A DNA stretch of 51,721 nucleotides, from the NCBI GenBank assembly GCA_025927835.1, contig JAICKR010000004.1, positions 1-51,721 on the forward strand. The letters run 5' to 3'. The notes beneath the pieces were generated by a model, which was not told the DNA's origin, ran no database searches, and was given only the letters and a program-made list of their open reading frames with translations. The translations under genes were made by a program, and so were the position numbers. The DNA is from Jatrophihabitans sp. (GTDB lineage Bacteria; Actinomycetota; Actinomycetes; Mycobacteriales; Jatrophihabitantaceae). Below, piece by piece: positions 26,241-35,889 of the stretch; the stretch's first letter is position 1; every line of letters starts with the position of its first letter.

Positions 26241-26246
26241 TAGCCT
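26241..26246 (+). promoter_or_regulatory. -10 element giving a leaderless phosphoesterase message
   Basis: TAGCCT is followed by 6 bases and ATG 26253. The gap to the preceding stop is only 16 bases and contains no Shine-Dalgarno sequence, so the gene appears to have its own leaderless promoter despite its position behind the giant pair. Confidence 0.5.
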
Positions 26247-26252
26247 CGAAAC

Positions 26253-27257
26253 ATGCGGGCACGATTCGTCGCTCTGTGGGTCGCAGCACTGACGCTGGTG
26301 GGCAGCTTCGTCTACGGCGTCACGACCAGCCCTGCGAAGACCCCGAGTCATCAGGCGGCACCACGCGCCAAGCCCACTGGGTGCGGCCACGGCAAGAACA
26401 CCTGCACCCCGACGCCGACGACCACCGTTCCGACGACGCCGTCGAGCAGCACCTCGACGACTCCCCCACCGCCCGCGCACAAGGTGATGGTGATCATCGA
26501 GGAGAACCACAGCCAGACCGAGGCGATCACGTTGATGCCGCATCTGGCGTCGTGGGCGAACACGTACGGCAAGGCGACGGCCTACACCGCGGTGACGCAC
26601 CCGTCGCTGCCGAACTACCTCGCGATCGCGGGCGGCAGCACGTTCGGCGTCGCAGACGACAACGCCCCGAGCTCGCACCCGATCAGCGGCGACTCGGTGT
26701 TCGACCAGACGATCACCGCCGGTCTGCACGCCAAGACCTACGCCGAGGGCATGACCAGCAACTGCATGCTCAGCAACACCGGCCGTTACGCGGTCAAGCA
26801 CAACCCGTGGGCGTACTTCAACGGTGCCACCCAGCGTGCGAACTGCAACGCCAACGACGTGCCGCTCGGCACCACGAGCACCGGTAATCTGCGCAACGAC
26901 ATCGCCGCGGGCACCCTGCCGAACACCGGCATGATGATCCCCGACCTGTGCAACGACGCGCACGACTGCAGCCTGCTCACCGCGGACAACTGGCTCAACG
27001 GGTGGGTGCCGCAGCTGATGAGCGGGCCTGACTACACCTCCGGCAACCTCACCATCGTCATCACCTTCGACGAGGACGACTCGTCCGCCGGCAACAACGT
27101 CGCCTTCGTGGTCATCGATCCGCGACTGAGCGGCAAGGTCGTGGCGAGCGCCGCGACCCACTACAGCCTGACCCGCTGGCTGGACGCGAACGTCGGTGCG
27201 CCGCTCCTGCGCAGCGGCGCGACCGCGCCCGATCTGAAATCCGCCTTCGGCATCTAG
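26253..27257 (+). CDS. Secreted or anchored phosphoesterase-family protein (acid phosphatase / phospholipase C-like)
   Basis: 334 residues. A signal peptide or single N-terminal anchor (ALWVAALTLVGSFVYGV) is followed by a Thr/Pro/Ser-rich linker of about 40 residues, a usual stalk for exported actinobacterial enzymes. The catalytic domain carries the hallmarks of the Pfam phosphoesterase family: VMVIIEENHSQTE with the metal-binding Glu/Asn, THPSLPNYLAIAGG with the Asn/Ser region, DNWLNGWVPQLM, ITFDEDDSS with metal-binding Asp residues, and HYSLTRWLDANVG near the end. It should hydrolyse phosphate esters or phospholipids outside the membrane. It follows the giant gene pair closely but has its own promoter. 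Confidence 0.88.
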   Translation: MRARFVALWVAALTLVGSFVYGVTTSPAKTPSHQAAPRAKPTGCGHGKNTCTPTPTTTVPTTPSSSTSTTPPPPAHKVMVIIEENHSQTEAITLMPHLASWANTYGKATAYTAVTHPSLPNYLAIAGGSTFGVADDNAPSSHPISGDSVFDQTITAGLHAKTYAEGMTSNCMLSNTGRYAVKHNPWAYFNGATQRANCNANDVPLGTTSTGNLRNDIAAGTLPNTGMMIPDLCNDAHDCSLLTADNWLNGWVPQLMSGPDYTSGNLTIVITFDEDDSSAGNNVAFVVIDPRLSGKVVASAATHYSLTRWLDANVGAPLLRSGATAPDLKSAFGI

Positions 27258-27277
27258 CGCGTGCCGGACCGGATCAC

Positions 27278-28342
27278 CTAACCGCCGGACCGCGTTCCGT
27301 CACCCCCCTTGTCGGGTGTCCGCCGTTCGCGGTCGTCGAAGCGCACGTCGATCGTCTCGAATCCTTTGGCCCGCTGCGCCTGCGCCTGGCCGGCATAGGC
27401 CTTGCGGTCGCCATGCGTCAGCTGGACGTCGTCGGTGAAGGGCGTCAGCAGCGCGCGCGGGTAGAGCCGGTCTACGCGCACGACGTTGATCTCGACGCAC
27501 AGCACGGTCGCGGTCGCGGCGAGGTACAGGAAGGAGAAGAGGCCGAGCACGAGCGCGAACACTCCGTTGGTCTCGCTGGCGTTGCGGACGACGTGGTTGA
27601 CGTAGGTGGCGCCGAAGCTCTGCAAGAGTTGCCACAGGGTCGCGAGGATGAGCGCACCCGGCATGACGTCGCGGATCGTCAGGTCGCGGGTCGTCGCCAC
27701 CCGGAACGTCAGCAGGAACACCGCGACGTTGATGCCGAACGCCGCGATGATCGTGACCACACGCAGCGCCCAACCGAACGAACCGACGTCGGTCGTGCCG
27801 ATCGCGGCCAGGCCCGTCGTGGCGAGCAGCGCGACTCCGGTTGCGGCGACGAGGACGAGGCTGCGCGCGCGTGCCTTGAACGGATTGGGACGGTTGTTGC
27901 GCGGCACCGCCCAGGCCGTGTTCATCGCGTACTGCAGTGCCTGCGCCGAACCGAGGCTGCCGTACACCGCGCCGACGATGCCGACGACGATGCCCGTCGT
28001 GCCGCCGCCGAAGCGGCCGGGTTGGTGCAGCTGCCCACCGATGACCGGGAACTGTCCGAGCGCCGACTGCAGGATGCTGTGCTGCAGGTGCGCATCGCCG
28101 CGCAGTGCCAGCCCGAGGATGCTCGACGCGAGCAGGAGCAGCGGGAACAGCGAGAGGAAGGCGTAGAACGCGAGCACCGCCGCCAGGTAGCCACCGAAGT
28201 CGTCCGCGTACTTGTAGACGACCGCGAGCGGGAAGGCGGCTCGCTTGTGCCGACGTTGGAACCGATCGAGCCGCGCGGTCAGACGACGCGGTGGCTCCTC
28301 TCGTTCGGCGCGACCACGCGGCGCGAGAGTCGAGTCGGTCAA
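27278..28342 (-). CDS. YihY/BrkB family inner membrane protein
   Basis: 354 residues from TTG 28342, which has GGAGG 4 bases upstream. The family pattern is clear: a basic N-terminus, YLAAVLAFYAFLSLFPLLLLASSILGLAL, the GIVVGIVGAVYGSLGSAQALQYAMNTAW segment, and DVMPGALILATLWQLLQSFGATYVNHVV, with about six membrane spans and a charged cytoplasmic tail. Despite the old name ribonuclease BN, these are membrane proteins of uncertain transport function. It is followed downstream by a convergent gene and lies behind the secreted peptidase gene on the same strand with a 100-base gap. Confidence 0.93.
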   Translation of the reverse strand: MTDSTLAPRGRAEREEPPRRLTARLDRFQRRHKRAAFPLAVVYKYADDFGGYLAAVLAFYAFLSLFPLLLLASSILGLALRGDAHLQHSILQSALGQFPVIGGQLHQPGRFGGGTTGIVVGIVGAVYGSLGSAQALQYAMNTAWAVPRNNRPNPFKARARSLVLVAATGVALLATTGLAAIGTTDVGSFGWALRVVTIIAAFGINVAVFLLTFRVATTRDLTIRDVMPGALILATLWQLLQSFGATYVNHVVRNASETNGVFALVLGLFSFLYLAATATVLCVEINVVRVDRLYPRALLTPFTDDVQLTHGDRKAYAGQAQAQRAKGFETIDVRFDDRERRTPDKGGDGTRSGG

Positions 28343-28442
28343 CGCACCTCCGCCGGGATGCCTGCACGCACCCGCGTCACAGTGCCCTCGCGCGGATCTT
28401 GCCCAGCACGTCGGGCGCCGTACCGCCGGCGCGCCCGTCGGC

Positions 28443-30122
28443 TCAGCGCGCCGGGAGCTGCGCCTCCTCTCGCACGGCCGGCGCGCGCACCTTCGGCGCG
28501 TTGCGGGCTGCGTGCGTCGCCGCCGCCTGGATCCCGGCCACGTTGGCGAAGGCCATGTGCACCACCATCTGCGCGAACGCCCGCGAGACGACCGTCATCA
28601 CGATCTGGTTGTTGTTGCCGAGGTTGTCGCACCAGCGGAAGGGGTTGTCGACGCACCCGCCGTCGGTACTCGGCACCGTGCCCTCGTAGTTGCCGAGGTA
28701 GCCGCCGAACAGGTCGACCTCGTCCTGCGTCTTGCAGCAGTCCTGCCCGGTGAGCACGCCGCTCGCTGCGATGCCGGCCTGGTTGAAGGTGTACGCGTCG
28801 GTGCCGACCGGCGAGAAGAAGATGTGGTTCATGCCCTGCGAGTCGAAGTAGTTGACAGCCTGGTCGCGGGCGATCTTCGACGGCGCGTAGATGTTCGCCG
28901 GGAACTGGGTGCTCACCGTCCGGCCGAAGAAGTCGACAGCCGCGGGATCGAGGATGCCGAGGTCGTAGTTCGGCGTGGCAGTCACGTCGGCGTCCAGGTC
29001 GTAGCCGATCTTGCCCAGGGCGGTCGGCGACAGGCTGTTGACATACGCCTGCGAGCCGAGCAGCCCGAGCTCCTCGCCGCCGAACCAGATGAAGCGCAGC
29101 TTGTTGGCCGGACGCACGCGCGCCATCTGGTGCGCGATCGCGAGGATCGTGGCCGAGCCTGACGCGTTGTCGAGCATGCCGGCTCCGTAGATCGCGTCGA
29201 GGTGCGCGTCGACCACCACGGTGTGGTTGGCGTTGCCGTACTTCGAGTCGGCGATGACGTTGTAGTCGTTGGCGTTGTCGTTGACCGTGAAGTGGGTGTC
29301 CAGGTCGACGACCGGCAGCGCGGTGCTGTTCGCCACGGCCTGGTTGTACTGGTCGAGGAGGTCGCTGCCGATCGCGAACGTCGAGAACGCGACGGGGACG
29401 GACGGATCGAACGGGTTGTTGTCGGCGTCCAGGAAGCTGCCGTTGATCGGGCCGGTGCGGCCCGGGTTGCCCTCGTTGAAGATGACGACACCGCTGGCGC
29501 CGGCCGCCTGCGCGTTGAGGATCTTGACGCCGTAGTTGCAGCCGCCGCGCTGGATCAACGCGACACGTCCCGCCACGAAGCCGCTGAAGTCAGCGGGGGT
29601 ACAGCCGCTGGTCGAACTCGCGGTCGGCGTCGGCGGGATGACGATGCCGCCCGCGGGCTGGATGGCGGCAGTCGTCGTGCCGTTCACCTGGCCCGGGTTC
29701 CAGCCGGTGCCCAGCGGGTAGTCCTGCGCGGTCGGCGAGACCTCGCGGAAGGTCGGCGTGCCGACCCAGGAGAAATAGGGGAACTGGTAGGTCTGGATGT
29801 GGACCGAGTAGCCCCAGTCGGTCATGAGGTTCGCGACATAGAGCGCGGACGCGAGATAGCCCGGCTCGCCGGAGTTGCGCGACGGGTGGCCGTCCGGCCC
29901 CGGGTTGTCGTCGGCGATCTGCTGGAACTGCTTCATGTACGCCCACAGCTCGTCGGTGCGGATGCACTCGAGCAGCTTCGACGCCGTGTTGTTCGGACGG
30001 GCGGCGCACTGCGTGGCCGTGACCGCTCCTGCGTTGTCGGGCAGGGCGATGGCGCTGCCCAGGACGACGAGTGCCGCGGCGAGCGGGGCGAGAAATGTGG
30101 TGAGACGACGCCGGTGTCGCAT
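28443..30122 (-). CDS. Secreted M28-family metallo-aminopeptidase with PA domain
   Basis: 559 residues. ATG 30122 is chosen because GGAAGGGG lies just upstream and the signal peptide (MRHRRRLTTFLAPLAAALVVLGSAIAL) then starts properly. A protease-associated domain (FSGFVAGRVALIQRGGCNYGVKILNAQAAG) lies near residues 180-215, inserted before the catalytic core as in M28 enzymes. Zinc-binding residues are visible in VVVDAHLDAIYGAGMLDNASGSAT (His and Asp) and in FIWFGGEELGLLGSQAYV (catalytic Glu). It should release N-terminal residues from peptides outside the cell, like the Streptomyces aminopeptidases. Downstream, a Cys pair (DCCKTQ) and CVDNPFRWC could form disulfides. Confidence 0.92.
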   Translation of the reverse strand: MRHRRRLTTFLAPLAAALVVLGSAIALPDNAGAVTATQCAARPNNTASKLLECIRTDELWAYMKQFQQIADDNPGPDGHPSRNSGEPGYLASALYVANLMTDWGYSVHIQTYQFPYFSWVGTPTFREVSPTAQDYPLGTGWNPGQVNGTTTAAIQPAGGIVIPPTPTASSTSGCTPADFSGFVAGRVALIQRGGCNYGVKILNAQAAGASGVVIFNEGNPGRTGPINGSFLDADNNPFDPSVPVAFSTFAIGSDLLDQYNQAVANSTALPVVDLDTHFTVNDNANDYNVIADSKYGNANHTVVVDAHLDAIYGAGMLDNASGSATILAIAHQMARVRPANKLRFIWFGGEELGLLGSQAYVNSLSPTALGKIGYDLDADVTATPNYDLGILDPAAVDFFGRTVSTQFPANIYAPSKIARDQAVNYFDSQGMNHIFFSPVGTDAYTFNQAGIAASGVLTGQDCCKTQDEVDLFGGYLGNYEGTVPSTDGGCVDNPFRWCDNLGNNNQIVMTVVSRAFAQMVVHMAFANVAGIQAAATHAARNAPKVRAPAVREEAQLPAR

Positions 30123-30160
30123 TGGGCCCCTTCCACGAATCGTGGTGTTCGCACCTTGTG

Positions 30161-30174
30161 GGCGCATATGCGCC
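30161..30174. promoter_or_regulatory. 14-bp perfect palindrome upstream of the M28 peptidase gene
   Basis: GGCGCATATGCGCC is self-complementary and lies 39 bases upstream of the start at 30122, just downstream of a possible -10 (ATAGGT on the minus strand). A second palindrome, CCACGA-A-TCGTGG (30133-30145), lies next to the ribosome-binding site. Both could be operators; no regulator is encoded nearby. Confidence 0.4.
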
Positions 30175-30250
30175 TCATCTCACACCTATGGGCGATTCGC
30201 GGCAAGATGTTCTTTTCCCAACCGTCCCGGGTGGGTCAAACGGCCCCGGC

Positions 30251-31240
30251 TCAGACGCGCGGGCGCTGCACGACCTCGTGCACGAAGGCGGCCGCGTCGT
30301 CGAGAGCCTCCGACGCGTTGCGCGAGAGCCGGTGCGCGACCTGGAAGACGTGGTACTGGCGTGGCCAGAACCGCAGCCGGACGTCGCCGCCGGCCGCCTC
30401 CAGCGCCTCCGCGTATGCCCGCGCGTCACCGGCGAGCATCTCCGACTCGCTCGCCTGGATGAGCACGGGCGGCATGGTGCTGAGGTCGTCCTGCGTGAGC
30501 GCCAGCTCGGGATGGTCGGGTGGCGTGCCGCGGTGATACGCCGACATCGCCGCGCGGCCCGCGCCCGCGCCGGCGAACAGGGCGTCCCGTCCGTGTGCCT
30601 GCTCGTACGCGACGCACAACTCCATCGACACGTCGATGACCGGCGAGAACGCCACGATGCCGGCCGGCACCGGCAGGCCGGCACGGCTGGCCCGCGGGCC
30701 GAGCCCGAGTGCAAGGTGGCCACCCGCCGAATCGCCCATCACCACGATCTGGCGCGGGTCGAGGTCCTGCGCCAGTAGCCACGAGTACGCGCGCAGCACG
30801 TCGTCGGCCGCGGCCGGGAATCGGTGTTCCGGGGCGAGCCGGTAGCTCACCGAGAAGCACGACCGTCCCGTCCGCTTGGAGATCTCGCCGACCAGGCCGC
30901 GGTGCGAGCGCGTCGAGCCGGCGACGAACGCCCCGCCGTGGACGTAGAGGATCACCGAATCGTCGCGCGTCGTCACACCCGGCGCCTCGACCCACTCGCC
31001 GCGCACCTGCCCGTCGGCGCGGCGGAACCGCACCGCCTCGATCCGGGTGGCCGGATCGACGCCGAGGTCGGGCCGGGTCATCTGCCACTCGAGCATCGCC
31101 CGCAGTGCGCGCACCTCGGAGCGCAGCAGCCGGCCGCGCCGGGCGACCGCCAGTGAGTAGAGCTCGAGGGCGCGCAACGTGCTCTGCGTTCCCGCGCGGC
31201 GGAGCCGACGGCGCAGGTCCGGTATGGCGCGTGGGGACAT
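30251..31240 (-). CDS. Alpha/beta hydrolase, hormone-sensitive-lipase (HSL) type esterase
   Basis: 329 residues from ATG 31240, with AGAGAGG 5 bases upstream; an earlier in-frame start lacks this. The HSL family oxyanion motif HGGAF occurs in VILYVHGGAFVAGSTRSHRG and the nucleophile elbow in VVMGDSAGGHLALGL. The acid is likely the Glu in ASESEMLAGDA, a common replacement in this branch, and the His is in RQYHVFQ near the C-terminus. It should hydrolyse short-chain esters in the cytoplasm. It sits in a run of minus-strand hydrolase genes without overlap. Confidence 0.92.
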   Translation of the reverse strand: MSPRAIPDLRRRLRRAGTQSTLRALELYSLAVARRGRLLRSEVRALRAMLEWQMTRPDLGVDPATRIEAVRFRRADGQVRGEWVEAPGVTTRDDSVILYVHGGAFVAGSTRSHRGLVGEISKRTGRSCFSVSYRLAPEHRFPAAADDVLRAYSWLLAQDLDPRQIVVMGDSAGGHLALGLGPRASRAGLPVPAGIVAFSPVIDVSMELCVAYEQAHGRDALFAGAGAGRAAMSAYHRGTPPDHPELALTQDDLSTMPPVLIQASESEMLAGDARAYAEALEAAGGDVRLRFWPRQYHVFQVAHRLSRNASEALDDAAAFVHEVVQRPRV

Positions 31241-31303
31241 CGACACCTCTCTACCCAAGCCGGCGGGAGCTCTCGCGCGGCAACGCTGTGACGCTCGGTG
31301 CGG

Positions 31304-33097
31304 CTAGACGCTCGTCGGCGTCACTGGTTGTGCGCTGCTCGCCGGCGCCGGGACGGGCGCGCCGACGCGCAGGAACGAGCCGGTGCGCTCGGCGCCGAGC
31401 AGGGGCGTCGGCTCGCCGCCGGCGACGACGACCCGTCCACCGATCAGCACAGCGGGGACGGCAGCGTTGTTGCGGTTGACCATCCGGGACAGGTTGCCGA
31501 ACTGCAGGACCGGGTTCTCGTGGTAGCTGTCGAGCTCGGCGTCGAGATGTTCCGGGTCGAGCACGACCAGGTCGGCGCGGTCGCCGATCCGCAGATGCCC
31601 GGCGTCGATGCCGTACCAGTCGGCGAGCTCGCCGGTGAGCCGATGCACGGCGTGCTCGATCGTCATGAACGGCGTGCCCGCCTCCGCGGCGTCGCGGACG
31701 TGGCGCAGCATGCGCAGGCCCATGTTGTAGAACGCCATGTTGCGCAGGTGCGCGCCGGCGTCGGAGAAGCCGAGCTGGACGCCGGGCTCGACCGCGATCT
31801 TCTTGAGGATCTCCGGACGATGGTTGGAGATCGTCGTGCGCCACCGCATCGCGGTGCCGTACTCGACGACGAGGTCGAGGAACGCGTCCACCGGGTGCAC
31901 TCCCCCTCGCTCGCGCCCGACCTGGCCGAACGACTTGCCGATCACGGTCTCGTCCGGGCACTCGACGATCTCGGCGTCGAAGAAGTCGCGGTGCCAGACG
32001 CGCGGCCCCCACTTGTTCTCGTAGTCCTTGCGGAACGCGCGACGGTACGCCTCGTCGCGCAGCAGCTCGTCGCGCGCGACGGCGTCCGAGAGGTGCAGCG
32101 CGGCGGCACCGGTGCCGAACTCCTCGAAGATGACGAGGTCGATCCCGTCCGCGTACACCTCGAACGGCACGGGCAGGTGCTGCCAGCGGAAGTCGCCACC
32201 GAGCTTGTTGATCGCGCGCGCAGCCGGGCCCATCCCGCGGATGATCACCGGCAGCGCCTTGAGATCGGCCGCGGACAGCAGCGACGTCTTGAGCTTGTTG
32301 CGGCCCACGCCGAGCGAGGTGAGCAGGTTCGAGACCACGCTCATCGGGTTCTTGATGTCCGGGCCTGACTGCAGCACCCGCTCGCGGCGGCGCAGGATCG
32401 CGTTCAGCCTGCGCAGCTCCAGAGGCTTCGCGAAGGTGGACGGCAGCGTGCGCGACCGGCAGTGCTCGCCGTCGATCTTGTCGAACAGCAGTTGCTGTGA
32501 GGACATGCCGAGCAGGCCGGCGTCCAGTGCCTCGTCGAGCATCGCCTCCATCCGGGCGAGCTCGGCGCGGGACGGGCGCACCTCTTTGCGGGTCGCGCGG
32601 TCGAGGCCCATCGTCGCGGTGCGGATGTCGGAGTGCCCGAGGAAGGCGGCCAGGTTCGGCCCGAGCGGCAGCCGTTCGAGCGCGTCGATGTACTCGGCGG
32701 CGCTCGTCCAGGTCTTCGCCTTGTCGACGGCCGAGATGACGTGCCGGCGCGGGATCGCCTCCACCCGGCCGAACAGGTCTCCGGCGTTCACCCCGTCGAC
32801 GTACACGGTCGACAACGAGCAGGAGCCCATCACGATCGTCGTGACGCCGTGGCGCACCGATTCCGGCAACCCGGGGCCTTCGAGCACCTCGATGTCGTAA
32901 TGGGTGTGAATGTCGATCATCCCCGGCAGCACCCACTTGCCGGCGGCGTCGATCACGACGGTGTCGGCGCCGGCCTCGAGCGGATCGGGTGAGATCGCGA
33001 CGACCTGCCCGTCGCGGATGCCGACGTCGCGGACCGCGGAAGCAGCGCCCGTACCGTCGAACCAGCGGCCACCCCGGACGATCGCGTCGTAACCCAC
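31304..33097 (-). CDS. Amidohydrolase, N-acyl-D-amino-acid deacylase type
   Basis: 597 residues from GTG 33097. The start of the amidohydrolase sandwich (YDAIVRGGRWFDGTGAASAVRDVGI) follows at once, which fixes the N-terminus. A nAnnnT sequence 5 bases before the GTG may indicate a leaderless message. Metal-binding HxH lies in GMIDIHTHYD near residue 65, and VTTIVMGSCSLS follows as in D-aminoacylases. Later motifs include QLGFSDAGAHLRNM, with the conserved Asp near residue 470, and HAVHRLTGELADWYG with IGDRADLVVLDP, typical of the C-terminal sandwich return. The family removes acyl groups from D-amino acids or related amides using zinc. The exact substrate is unknown. Confidence 0.9.
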   Translation of the reverse strand: MGYDAIVRGGRWFDGTGAASAVRDVGIRDGQVVAISPDPLEAGADTVVIDAAGKWVLPGMIDIHTHYDIEVLEGPGLPESVRHGVTTIVMGSCSLSTVYVDGVNAGDLFGRVEAIPRRHVISAVDKAKTWTSAAEYIDALERLPLGPNLAAFLGHSDIRTATMGLDRATRKEVRPSRAELARMEAMLDEALDAGLLGMSSQQLLFDKIDGEHCRSRTLPSTFAKPLELRRLNAILRRRERVLQSGPDIKNPMSVVSNLLTSLGVGRNKLKTSLLSAADLKALPVIIRGMGPAARAINKLGGDFRWQHLPVPFEVYADGIDLVIFEEFGTGAAALHLSDAVARDELLRDEAYRRAFRKDYENKWGPRVWHRDFFDAEIVECPDETVIGKSFGQVGRERGGVHPVDAFLDLVVEYGTAMRWRTTISNHRPEILKKIAVEPGVQLGFSDAGAHLRNMAFYNMGLRMLRHVRDAAEAGTPFMTIEHAVHRLTGELADWYGIDAGHLRIGDRADLVVLDPEHLDAELDSYHENPVLQFGNLSRMVNRNNAAVPAVLIGGRVVVAGGEPTPLLGAERTGSFLRVGAPVPAPASSAQPVTPTSV

Positions 33098-33141
33098 GCA
33101 CCAATGTGACCAGGTGGTCGCCGGGCGGTCAAGGCGGGGGC

Positions 33142-34035
33142 TCAGGCGGATTCTGCGCGGCTCAGCAACTCGTCGAGGATCTCGCCCTCGCGGTGGTAGG
33201 CGACCAGGTGCCCGCCGCCCGTCCACTCCTCGAGCCGGGCATCGGGCAGCTCGTCGACGAGCCGGCGGGCCGCGCTGAGCGGCGCGTTGTGGTCGTCGGG
33301 AGCATGTCGCCACAGCACCGAGGTCCGGACGGCGCCGAGGTCGATGTCGGCCCAGCGCTTGATGATCGCCATCGTCTCGTCGGCCCATCCGTCCACGCCC
33401 TGGGCGAGCGCCTCGCGGGTCGCGCGGACGAAGGCGTCCTGCCACACCGGGTCGGACATGATCGCCAGGTCCTCGGGCGGGGCGGTGGCCATGATGTCCG
33501 CGAACGCGGCGAGCGGGTCGTCGACGATCGCCTCGCGGATCGGGTTCAGCAACGCCAGCAGCGCGGGCATGTCGTCCTTGAGCGCGAGCATCCTGGCCTG
33601 CCGGTTGATCGGCAGCACGTCCTCGGCTTCCGCATCGGTCATCGGCGCCGCGCCCGCGAGGATCGTCGCGGCGCTGACGCGATCCGGATGATGCGCGCAC
33701 AGCGCGAGGATGTGCGGCGCACCGCCGCTCGCGCCGTACACCGGCAGCCGCTCGATGCCGAGCTGGTCGAGGATCGCGGCCGTGTCGTCCGCGTGCTCGG
33801 CGAAGCCGCGGCCCGGCAGCGCGGTGGAGACGCCCATGCCCGGACGCTCGGTCGTGATGATCAGCAGTTTGCGCTCGAGCCACGGCTGCTGGTCGGCGCG
33901 CACCGTCCAGCGAGAGCCGGGCGTGCCCGGCACGCGCAGCACCGGACGGCCCTCCGGGTCACCACTCTGCGTCCATCCGACGGTGCGGCCGTCGTGCAGC
34001 TGCAGGGTGTGATCGGTGACGAGATCGGTCCACAT
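33142..34035 (-). CDS. Alpha/beta-hydrolase fold protein
   Basis: 297 residues from ATG 34035. The fold is clear: VGWTQSGDPEGRPVLRVPGTPGSRW, with the strand and oxyanion turn of the lipase superfamily; TERPGMGVSTALPG, the usual RPG-x-G loop; VYGASGGAPHILALCAHHPDR, with the nucleophile Ser in GxSGG; and a C-terminal GGGHLVAYH with the catalytic His. It resembles cytoplasmic esterases or haloperoxidase-like hydrolases; the substrate is not readable. The start is 8 bases from a TAGGGT -10, so the message is leaderless or nearly so. It diverges from the DUF3556 gene. Confidence 0.9.
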   Translation of the reverse strand: MWTDLVTDHTLQLHDGRTVGWTQSGDPEGRPVLRVPGTPGSRWTVRADQQPWLERKLLIITTERPGMGVSTALPGRGFAEHADDTAAILDQLGIERLPVYGASGGAPHILALCAHHPDRVSAATILAGAAPMTDAEAEDVLPINRQARMLALKDDMPALLALLNPIREAIVDDPLAAFADIMATAPPEDLAIMSDPVWQDAFVRATREALAQGVDGWADETMAIIKRWADIDLGAVRTSVLWRHAPDDHNAPLSAARRLVDELPDARLEEWTGGGHLVAYHREGEILDELLSRAESA

Positions 34036-34043
34036 GCTTGTCG

Positions 34044-34109
34044 ACCCTAGGCCGCCGAACCGGCCGGGCGTCCGGCTTTCGCTCTGGGCAGACAGCCGCT
34101 GGATAGCAT
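34044..34109. promoter_or_regulatory. Divergent -10 elements between the hydrolase and DUF3556 genes
   Basis: On the minus strand TAGGGT (34049-34044) precedes the ATG at 34035 by 8 bases. On the plus strand TAGCAT (34104-34109) would start a leader of about 45 bases before ATG 34162. Confidence 0.45.
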
Positions 34110-34161
34110 GGCGCGCGCTCGGTGCGCCGTTGCGGCGACCAGCGCCGATCGAGGGGTCCAG

Positions 34162-35889
34162 ATGGGTTTCTTGAAGCCGACCACGCCGGTCATCGACCAC
34201 GCGGAATGGTCGACCGGCACCCGCGCGGAGCGGATCGTGCCGATGGCCCGGCACTGGGCCGAGGTCGGGTTCGGCACGCCGGTCGTGCTGCATCTCTTCT
34301 ACGTCGTGAAGATCCTGGTCTACACGCTCACGGCCTGGCTGGTCGCGCTGAGCACGACGGGCATCGACGGCTTCACCGACGTCCGGCACTGGTACGCCGA
34401 GCCGATCGTCTTCGAGAAGGTCGTGCTGTTCACGATGCTGTTCGAGGTCGTCGGGCTGGGCTGCGGGTTCGGGCCGCTGAACAACCGCTACATCCCGCCG
34501 ATGGGATCGATCCTCTACTGGCTGCGGCCGCGGACGATCCGGCTGCCGCCGTGGCCGCGCCGGGTGCCGCTGACGAAAGGCGACACCCGGACGCCGCTCG
34601 ATGTGCTGCTGTACGCCGCGCTGCTCGTCGCCCTCGTCATTGCGCTGTGCTCCGACGGCACCGGGCCGATGCCCGAGCTCGGCACGTCGGTCGGGGTGCT
34701 GCCGAGCTGGCAGATCTGGACGGTCGTCGGCCTGCTCGCCGTGCTCGGCCTGCGCGACAAGGTGATCTTCCTGGCCGCGCGCGGCGAGGTGTACGGCAGC
34801 CTCACCGTGGCGTTCCTGTTCGCCCAGCAGTCCGGTGTCGACATGATCATCGCGGCAAAGCGGGTGTGCGTGACGATCTGGCTCGGCGCGGCCTCGTCCA
34901 AGCTCACCAAGCACTTCCCGTTCGTGATCTCGACGATGATGAGCAACAACCCGGTGCTGCGCCCGAAGTGGCTCAAGCGCCGGTTCTTCGAGCACTTCCC
35001 GGACGATCTGCGACCCGGGTTCCCGTCCCGGCTGATCGCGCACATCTCCACCGCGATCGAGGGTCTCGTCCCGATCGTGCTGTTCTTCAGCCACGGCGGA
35101 ACACTGGGCACCGTCGCCGCGATCGTCATGCTCTGCTTCCACTTCGGCATCCTGTCCGCTATCCCGATGGGCGTGCCGCTCGAGTGGAACGTCTTCATGA
35201 TGTTCAGCGTCGTGGCCCTGTTCGTCGGGCACCCGCACGCCGGCCTCGGCGACGCGACCAGCCCGCTGCCGTTCCTGCTGTTCGCGCTCGTCGCCGGCAC
35301 GGTCGTCCTCGGCAACCTCTTCCCGCGCACGATCTCGTTCCTGCCGGGCATGCGGTACTACGCCGGCAACTGGGACGTCGGCCTGTGGTGTGTGAAGCCG
35401 TCCGCGTCGGCGAAGATCGAGAAGGAGGTCGTCTCGATCGCGAGCATGCCGCAGTCGCAGATGGCGAAGGTCTACGGCAGCCCGCAGATGGCCGAGATGT
35501 ACCTCTACATGGGCTATGCGTTCCGCGCGTTCAACAGCCACGGCCGCGCGATGTTCACCCTCGCCCACCGCGCCATGGCCGGGCTGGACGAGTCGGAGTA
35601 CATCTTGATCGACGGCGAGCGCATCTGCAGCACCGCGGTGGGCTGGAACTTCGGCGACGGCCACATGCACAACGAACAGCTGATCGAGGCGCTGCAGCGC
35701 CGCTGCGCCTTCGAGCCGGGCGAGGTGCGGGTCGTCCTCATAGACGCCCAGCCCATCCACCGGCAGCGCCAGGAGTACCGGCTCGTCGACGCGGCCACGG
35801 GCGAGTTCGAGCGCGGCCACGTCCGGGTCGCCGACATGGTCACCGCGCAGCCGTGGGACGACACGATCCCCGTGCACGTCAGCGGATGA
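34162..35889 (+). CDS. DUF3556 transmembrane protein
   Basis: 575 residues. The start is set at ATG 34162, which has GAGGGG 6 bases upstream and gives the family N-terminus ([20 protein letters not shown]); an earlier in-frame ATG overlaps the -10. The family, found mainly in mycobacteria and relatives, is recognised from [38 protein letters not shown] and [21 protein letters not shown]. About eight to ten hydrophobic spans occupy the first 430 residues and a soluble domain follows ([13 protein letters not shown] onward). Function is not established. Its stop overlaps the ATG of the UvrA-like gene by 4 bases, so translation of the two is coupled. Confidence 0.9.
   Translation: MGFLKPTTPVIDHAEWSTGTRAERIVPMARHWAEVGFGTPVVLHLFYVVKILVYTLTAWLVALSTTGIDGFTDVRHWYAEPIVFEKVVLFTMLFEVVGLGCGFGPLNNRYIPPMGSILYWLRPRTIRLPPWPRRVPLTKGDTRTPLDVLLYAALLVALVIALCSDGTGPMPELGTSVGVLPSWQIWTVVGLLAVLGLRDKVIFLAARGEVYGSLTVAFLFAQQSGVDMIIAAKRVCVTIWLGAASSKLTKHFPFVISTMMSNNPVLRPKWLKRRFFEHFPDDLRPGFPSRLIAHISTAIEGLVPIVLFFSHGGTLGTVAAIVMLCFHFGILSAIPMGVPLEWNVFMMFSVVALFVGHPHAGLGDATSPLPFLLFALVAGTVVLGNLFPRTISFLPGMRYYAGNWDVGLWCVKPSASAKIEKEVVSIASMPQSQMAKVYGSPQMAEMYLYMGYAFRAFNSHGRAMFTLAHRAMAGLDESEYILIDGERICSTAVGWNFGDGHMHNEQLIEALQRRCAFEPGEVRVVLIDAQPIHRQRQEYRLVDAATGEFERGHVRVADMVTAQPWDDTIPVHVSG

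Noticed and set aside
33098-33883. Upstream extension of the D-aminoacylase frame
   Set aside because: It overlaps the alpha/beta-hydrolase gene in another frame, and the amidohydrolase fold begins at GTG 33097.
3142-35877. Very long minus- and plus-strand frames opposite known genes, for example opposite 9469-12243, 21875-25483 and 35886-38327
   Set aside because: They are rich in Arg, Pro, Gly and Ala, show no domain, and are antisense shadows of well-supported genes in high-GC DNA.
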